Positions 36,701 to 45,700 of a stretch of DNA of 64,000 nucleotides are shown in pieces. The stretch is from positions 3,968,001 through 4,032,000 of the forward strand of contig CP053153.1 in NCBI GenBank assembly GCA_014607495.2. The letters are read 5' to 3'. The DNA comes from Carposina sasakii. Taxonomy: Eukaryota > Arthropoda > Insecta > Lepidoptera > Carposinidae. A program made the position numbers and the translations under genes. The notes below the pieces were generated by a model. It saw only the letters and a list, made by a program, of their open reading frames with translations, did no database searches and was not told the origin of the DNA. Numbering within the stretch: the first letter of the stretch is position 1; each line of letters starts with the position of its first letter.

Positions 36701-39700
36701 GCACAAATGGGAAAAATATAAATATCCATTAGGTATATTCATGGAAGATAATTATTGCCAAAGCTTCTAATAGTAATTTTATCTACTAATTCCTTTCGGA
36801 TTGAGGTGCCAATTTATTTTGTAGATTTCGAATTTAGATGAAAATCTATATTCATTCCAGATCATTATTTCCAAAGAGTCTAATTAGTGCTATGATGATA
36901 AATAGCTTTCGGATTAAGATGTCAATTTAATTTGCTAGATTGCGAAGAAAATCTTGTCGATTCGTGGGAATAATGCGGATATCGACAAGTTGTCAAAACA
37001 CAAAATTCTGGATGTTTGTATATTTCTGGAGCATATTGGTACCGCAAAGAGTATCCATTCGAAAGCATCTCACTTCAATGTATAAAGTAACAAGTAGTGT
37101 GTTTTTGACATTTTCCGCCTTGTTAGACTTGCAAAAAGTAAGTTTAATATAAAGTTAAAATCCCCTTTTCTATAAAGTAGTTCGAGAATAAAAAATATAG
37201 AGAGGTTTATTTTTAATTAAAAGCTTTTGAGTACGTGACCATTGTACTAAGCCGGAAAGTTTGAAACTTCCCTTTCTGGCCCTTATTAAAATGGTGGATG
37301 TTATCCTCCTTTTCACAGAAAGTAATTGCCGAAAGATTTCATCATTAGCGTAAACATTAAAATAATTGGAAGAATTCCAACAGAAAATATAAGTTATGAC
37401 TTTATTTTCCCCTTGAGGAAACATAATTAGAAAAAAAATCGGTGGTTTAAAGAGAAAAGCTAATTAAATTATGTAAGTATATCTAATTAAGCAAATGATA
37501 ATAATGATTTGTAACACAGAGGACTGTCACGGTATCTTTAATAATAAAACATAGCGTAAATATTCTAAAAGTTTTCGACACTTTTTTTGACCCTTAGATA
37601 TGAAGGTGTGAAAGATGGGAGATAGAAAAAGGGACTTACAAGAGCTTACAAATAATACCAAGACATATGTCAGGATAGATGAAACGTTTCAGCGCAAATC
37701 GCGGGTAGTTCTTACAAATGTTTTGTTTGACCCAGTTCCAACTCTCAAACAATGCTCGAAGATTGACAAGATAAAAGGCTTTATTATTTTTAGAGACACT
37801 ATTTTAGTACCAAGAGTCCGTTGTAAGTTACGTTTAGGAAATAGATCGAACAAATCGAAAGTTGTCTTTGTTTGATTGAAAGATTTTTTAGAAATTTGTA
37901 AATGTATGTTAGAATCATCGATAAGGGGTATCACATATTTTATTGTCCGTTTTTTGATAATACAGCCGTCGGTAGGTACGAGTATATGGCGTGGTGAGTA
38001 AAATTTGGTACAAAACCGTAAACCTTTATTTTAGTTGGATAAGTTACAACTCCGATTGCGTTACAGTATGCGAGCTATGTGTAAATATGCTAGTATTTTA
38101 TTTTAAAAATATCATATGACTCAAAGAAAATAAATCAGCTTTCATCCCGCTTCAAACGTAGGGAAAACAGACTTTGTATCTCGTATTTATGCCTCGCCTT
38201 CCTGTTTATTATTATACAACAATAAAGCGAAATAAGTTGTTTCTTTGATATCTGATCAAAGAGGATAATAACAGTCCCCTCTTTTGTATATCTTCGTCAT
38301 CTATGGTTTTCCTCTAGTAACTAATCTAGTAACTACAATAAAACTATTTTCTTTTGATAGCCGATAAGTAGGTACGATTTTAACTAAAAAGGCGCAATAG
38401 AGAAGTTTTTGATTAGATTAGGCCCGATTTTTCCAATAGTCAAAAGTATCTGACCAAATAGACCTATTTAAGGACTAGTGGACGCCCGCGACTCCGTCCG
38501 CGTGGACTACAGGAAAAACAAAATGTCGAAATTATCCGGGATAAAAACATTTTCCCGGGATAAAAAGTATCCTATATCTTAAATGGGACCTGTCACAATA
38601 TATTCCTGAAAACTGCATCGAAATCGATCCAGCCGTTTCTGAGATTAGCGTGCACAAACATTGATCCGTTACAATTTTATTACATTTTTGGATGTATGGA
38701 TATGGATTAGGATAAAATTGATGATGTATCAATTTTGATCAAGATATAGAGAAATATAGTATAAAATTAAAGAATTGCAGAATAAAAGACGATGCAGATA
38801 TGTAATATGTGACCCAAACTATGATACCGGGGTCGACCCACCATTCGCACCACTGTAACTCCTGTCAGGCGAGGCGACCAGAAAAATGCAAATAAAGCAT
38901 ATAAAATCCCAGAGGACCTAATAACCTTATAAGCGACTATAAAGAATTAAAATTAACCCAAACTACGCATAAATAATAGTATGGTAAATTCTATTGATTC
39001 CCTTACAACATTGGACAAGGGTAAATGACAGCCAAATTCTATTTTTCCAGCTTCATCGAGCCAAAAGTAAAATATGGGGATTTAGGCAAAAAAGCATTTT
39101 TTCTATAACTTAGACCGCAAAGTCCTTGTGTGACACTCGATGTGATTGATAAATTGCTTAGCGATACTTTTTCTCCTCACCGGACTTCATGATTAATCGA
39201 AATGTTTTGATAGCTCGCTGAAATGAAAGTTCAAATGCTCTTGAAAATTTTATGATACTTATATTTATTTTATTGAAATTTTATTAATTTATTACCTACG
39301 AAATATTATGGATATTATTGGTGCCTCTACCTATCTAGACATATTTTAGTGAGATATTTACCATTGCAGGCGACTTAAACCATATTCTATTTATATATTA
39401 TCAACCCTAAGATTGAAGTATGCACAAAGTTTAAATATTGTGAGATAATATTGACACACTATTTTAACTGCGGTTCAGCCTTCAGAATTATTTTATGGTA
39501 GATAACGAGATTTCATTAAGAATATATAAATAGTTAGTACATATTATTACATATACATATGATATTCATCAGTCATCATACTGAGATCCTATTCCTACTA
39601 GATGCGGTAATCTTTTATGATAATTATACATACAGATAAATTGTGAACCTCCACCTTTTTTTGAAGTCGGATAAAAGTAGTGCTTTGCCCTTGCAATGGG

Positions 39701-42700
39701 TTTATGCCATACTGACAGTCGCGTTACTGCATGTATCATATATTTATTTTTTTAAATATTAAAATTTTTCCTATTTATTATTCCTATATATTTTTGCTAT
39801 TAAGCTAGGAGTCAATTATGCCGAGAAAAACTTTTTCCTATAAGTTAAAATTAATGAATATAATGTTAACATGATAAAAGAGTTAATTACAAAGTTAGAA
39901 AAAACAATCAGTTAGATTTTTTTTGTCAAACATGTCGGAATATCGAGAACAAAATTAGACATTTGTCAAAATAGGATACATCGACTGTTTTCTATTCAGG
40001 TGGTCACACGGCCTGCTGTTCCACCAAGCAGTTGTTGACTGCGCCCGAGCGGCGATCCTCTTGCCGCTGGGCATAGCCGTGTTCAAGTGCCAGCCGGTAT
40101 ACAAGTGCTCTCTTGTCGAAACTGCATTTTTGTTACTGGTAAGTAAAACCGTTTTTGTGTGCAGATTACCAATGAATTGACTACTAGTACAATGGTGAAT
40201 TAGAAATAGGTACCTACATACATATAGCCGCGTGGTGCCGGCAGAGTAGAGCTTGTTCCACCCCTGCCTGCCCGTGGGTATCGTACGAGGCGATTAAGGG
40301 TTTCCGGGAGGTGGGCAGCAGCGCCTCCCGTACTGACAACATAGTCCGAAAATCACACTGCGGTCACCAACCCGCCTGCCCAGCGTGGTGACTATGGGCA
40401 AAACCCCCCTGTGGCAGTAGCCTTGTGGCGTGCCCTGGGGGAGGCCTACGTTCAGCAGTGGACTGCAATAGACTGAAGACCTACATACATGTACTAACAC
40501 ATGGCTGTTTTCCAGAAATAGGGTAGGCAGAACTACAAGACCACGAAAGAGATCCCACAGCCACGTTAGGCATAAAATATAACTTTAAACTATTAAAATT
40601 TATAGTTCCAAGTCTCTAGGTTTGACTTGTTTGCATTTCTCATTAAATTATCTACATATTAAGAGCGGGTATACTGCTAGGAAACACAATACCTGAAATA
40701 ATAAAATTGGCATACTTTATGATATTCACATAAAAAGAAATTCCAGCGTGCAGTCTAGAAAATAAAATATTTGCTTAATAAAACGAACCCGGTTCTTTAT
40801 TGCTTAGGTAGGTACCTAGATACGTTCACAGATACGGTTTGCAAAAACAAATAAAATGTTTTTTGTTTAGATAAATGTAAAGGTGTATTCCATAGGTAAA
40901 TCGTGATTTAGAAAAAAAAAATGGTTTCATCGCCGGTTCCTAGATTATAGTAATTGTGCCCAAAAAGCATTGATAGGCTCACCTTTTGTCACTTATGTTT
41001 TAATGGGCTGGTAAAAAGTGGATATGTTATTTATTATTTATTTATTATGGGCGTGAATATAATAAAAGTAATAATTATTAATTAGTTCTCCAAAATGCTC
41101 ATGATAATGAATGATTTATTGTCATGACACAAGCCTAAGCTATGTTAAAACCTAGGTAACAAAAAACTTGCAATAATTGACTATAACTAGGTAAGCTGAT
41201 AAGTACTTATTACATTTAATAACAAAAGAAAATATCGTTAAAGCTTCTGAATTGCAAAAATAATAATAATCCTCGTTCTATTAATGTTATCGGGAAAGTT
41301 TAATGAAGAATCAGGTTTCTTTTAAATTAGGTATCTTGAACAAAAGTATAACAACAACCATTATAAGTAGCTGCTTAAGTGTTGACCATTTTAGGAGGTT
41401 TCCGGCGACTCGGCCCGCAATTAACTTGACCCGCAGACCGAGTTGCCGGATTTATTTATTTTAAATAATTTTTGTTCTGGCGACTCGACCCACTCATAAA
41501 ACTAACAAAAAAACTATTGTTCAAGCCTAATAGTGCAGCCAAAGTGTTTAATGTAAAAATTAAATAAAAAAACAAAAATATATATTTATAAAAATACACT
41601 TTGAAGTTTGACCACAGCTCTTTTTTTAAATACCTTAAAGAAAACATCTACCATAGATCGTGCTTACGAGTATAATAATCAACTAATTTTAAAACTACAA
41701 TAAGTAATTTTCCATGACAAAATCAGACAGATAGAAGAAAAATCATATTAAAAATAATCAACGTACTACAACAATCGCAGTCAAAAATCTCAATTTAATA
41801 GTTTAAAACGACCATTTTTTTGCTTGACTGTACTGTTTTTGGCTTGATTATGATTAATGAGTGGGCCAAGTCGCCGGAAGAAAAATATTTAAAATATTAG
41901 ATCCAGTAACTGGGTCCGCGGGACGACTTAATTGCGGGCCGAGTCGCCGGAAACCTCCATTTTAAACCATCTTCTCAGGTGGAGTTATCATTATAACTAT
42001 GTTTATACAGGTGCAAAAAGAGGGGTAGGTATATTAAGCGGAACGCTATGAACATACCATTAAGAACCTAACCACAGAGACCAAATATTTAAGGGGAAAT
42101 ATGATTCTTTTGTCATAGAAAACTAGTCTTCCCCGGTTTCGTAAGAATTGTATTCCATACGTTTGTATAAATGGTCAACTTCACTCTTTTGCTATGTTTT
42201 AGGATCTTTTTAAAACACTTATAAGTAGGGTTGCCAACCGTCCCGCGTGCGCGGGACGTCCCGTTTTCGGGGTCTAAATAACGCGTCCCGTTTTAAGTGA
42301 CTGCGGGACGCCAAATGTCCCGTTTTCAGGTGAATCCTTCCCAGTTGATAAAAAAAATATCTTTTAAATGATTATGGTGCAGAGCATGTGATACATAAAT
42401 GTTGGATTTTAATTTTCACAAAAGAGTTCTTAAATATTCAATAATGTAAGTAATAGTTTCATCTACTTGACATTGACGAATCTTCTAATCATTAATGAAA
42501 CATCCGAATTTATAAGTAGTATTTTGATTTTAAGTGACATAGGTATTTTTCTAATCGATTTTTTTTATTAGGTTTGTATATGTTAGGTTTGTGTATGCTC
42601 GCTTCGCTCACGCTATACTACACCTACTATAGGGTGAGTTAAAAATCAGGGTGTGCCACTGTTTGTTATAATGAAATAGACCTCTATTTGCTATGGATTA

Positions 42701-45700
42701 TCATGAAATAATTATTTCTTTATGAATGAAAAATGTACTAAAATTGACCATTTGTAGGTGTCCCGTTTTTCTTGCTCTGGTCGCGCAAATTTAACCCCGT
42801 TGTCCCGCAAACCTGTGTATAAGAGTTGGCAACCCAGCTTATAAATATGTATATTCATTTATTTGAAAAATAACAAAACTATTTTTGCTCATGATGAGCA
42901 AAAATAGTCTGATATAAATCATTACATTTCTATTAATAATTGAATTCCGTGACACTAGCTGGGCGCATGTAACGAATGAACCCTAATATAAAGACCCGAA
43001 TTGTCGCGTAATAAAAGACTTCCATGAGGTGATTTATTGACGCTTAACTTTAGGGCTCTCTTGGTCCTGCGAACAATCTTTCGCCGATAAAATCTTACAG
43101 TATCTATATTATCTTCAAAAGGGCCAAAATTATGTCGTCAAAAGGACCAGAAAGAATTACTTACATCGTTTTTATTCGCAGACGTCATTCCTAAATTCTT
43201 TGTAAAATTTAAAAAATCCTTTGTTGGAGACGATCCAAGTGGAAGCAACAACTAATCAAAGATTTATTGCTTTAGATAGATATTGCAGTTTAGTGTCCTA
43301 AATACGTTATGTTTGTCTACATCCTCGGATATATTAAGAACCCATGTTTATTGTTGATCATAAAACAAAACATCCATCAAAGATATAGGAAATATTTTTT
43401 GTAACCACCAATATTTTTGTTATTGTTTGACGCCCAATAACTCCGATATGTGTTTGCCATGAAGTCCTTACGTTTAGATTGATGTAGGTATTTTAACTAC
43501 TTGATGACCGGAACTTCGTCTGCTAATAGGTTTAGTCATTTAACGCTCATGACAGAGTAACATATATTCAAACATCTTAACAGTTATCATTCTTCCCCCC
43601 TTTACATTTTAATAGGATTTTATCCAATGGCCATAAAGCCTATCTAAATAACAAAGTTAATGCTGTCTCTATTTTAATTAAGTTTTAGGAAAATCTGCTC
43701 TAAATATGCATACCGCTAAAAATTGGATCATTAATTTTACCTACCGGAGATTTTAAATCAGAATAATAATGGAGTCGACCGTAAATTATCACACATAGCT
43801 TTCTGCTGAGCTTAAAGCCCATGATAGATACTCGAACAAGCCGTAAATATTTAATATATAATCGAAGCCATAAAAATTCAAGATATTTCCAATCTGTTGA
43901 TGGATGCTTGCTCCGTAAATCACTTAAACGTTGCTAGCTGATATTATTTTGTATCGGAAAATATTTTAATAAATTTTTACGAACCAATATTTATTGCAGT
44001 ATTTTTTATACAGGTAACGGTGTCAACGGTAAATATGCTTACTACAGTGCTAAATGACAGTCCTATATTTCCGGAGAATGAGGAAGAACAAGCAGATCTT
44101 ACGGCTCCTTTACTTATGGATAGCCCACAGGTAGCAATTTGCTCTATAAAAACTGTTAAAATTTGAAACTACCAATCGACTCATACTACAAATTGTTTTA
44201 GTTTAAATCCGTTTACTATGTGCAAAATAATAAAAACAAATTAACTAGTACCACAAAATAAAATTGGACATGAACGCTTATTGATGCGATATTTTGATAT
44301 TTCAAATATTATTTTATAAATACTTCCTTACATTTCGCTCAAATTAATAGTAGCAGATAATCTGTAAATGTACCCATTCTTTCCACAGTGCGTCCTGTTC
44401 GGAACATTCATGATATGGTTCGCATCAATCACAATAAATCTTGGTCCAACGTTCTTATCGGGGGCTTTGGCGGCAAGCGCGGGCTCGTACGGATCTTACG
44501 GGCCCTCCCCCTCCTGCCCCCTGGTCAGGGGTCCATTCAGGCATTACATACTTAATGCCCTCTGGATCGGCGTCAATGCTGTCTGCGTCGGCTTGACCCT
44601 CTTCCATCTCAAGAAGCTCCACAGAGATCTTACCAAGGTATCCCTTTTAATACCACCGTAATTATAATAGAATAGCATGGAGAGGTTCTATGGAACTACC
44701 CAAGCTTTACGAGTATTATTTGCATTGTCATGCCCATTGTCATTCAGTCGAGTATGTAACCTGTAACTTCTCCATGTTCATTAGAAGGAATATTATATCT
44801 CATATCACCCATAGCTTTGTCAGGTAGAAGTATTAGTAATATTGTGAAACACATATAAAAGTAATTATTGATTTTATAGCGGGAGATTGGTTGAGGTTGA
44901 AAATCAGAGGAGTGTGCAAACTCCTGTAGTCAAGACAATATTTCGTTGGTGCTCGGCCAAAAATTTTGCAATACATCGCAAATCAGATTTAAATTTTCGG
45001 GTGTCACTGCGAAATAGGTGCTGACTTCCCGACTTTGCTGCATTTATTTCGGAGACTATATTTAAAACTTTTGGAATGGGTTCGTGCACTGTTGTCGGAG
45101 GTACAGTTTTGTCAGGAGAATGCTCTTTGGAGGGTGATAATTGAAATGTTATTGCATGCAGGCTAACGTAGAGGCAGTTCGAGTAGCTGGTCTAGTGACC
45201 ACGCTTGTCAGCATGGCTGGTGACAGCCGCAGAATGGACTCGCTGCCAAATAGCGTTGGACCCAGGGTAAGTAATTGGTGGATTTGAGGGCGTGCTGGCG
45301 CCTGCGGATGATGATTGAAAAGTATTAGTAATATGAACCTTCTTCTGCCTGTTATTTAGCGAATAAACTTTAGTGACTGGGCTTGGATACTTGTGCAGTT
45401 CACTATGATTTTCCAACTTGTAAATCTTTTGTAATTCTTCTGTCTTTTGAATAACGTTGTCTTTAACGTCATCTTAATTGCACAAGACTCCAGTGCTTAG
45501 TATTTGTATATTTGGAAGTAATACTGAGTTTGTCGTTGTAAACTATTCACGTATTTAGTTTCTTCTCACTCATTTATGCATGAAGTGTAGCATCAATCTG
45601 TACATCTTCTTTAGAGCTTAGTATTTAAATAGGTACTTAACTACGGAATGTTTATTTTCTTAAAATATATTAGTGTCACATAGTATCAATAAATACGTTA

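Larger units (their letters stand above)
40139..44013 (+). other. Receptor intron 3
   Basis: This runs between donor CTG|GTAAGT and acceptor ATACAG. It contains a SINE-like element, an inverted scrap of the 839-type repeat, the 565-bp MITE and the hAT-like element. Nothing else was recognised. Confidence 0.7.

Noticed and set aside
37615..37875. 86-codon ORF with a reasonable composition
   Set aside because: It has no domain or splice context, and an equally long ORF lies on the other strand. It is probably chance in intron DNA.
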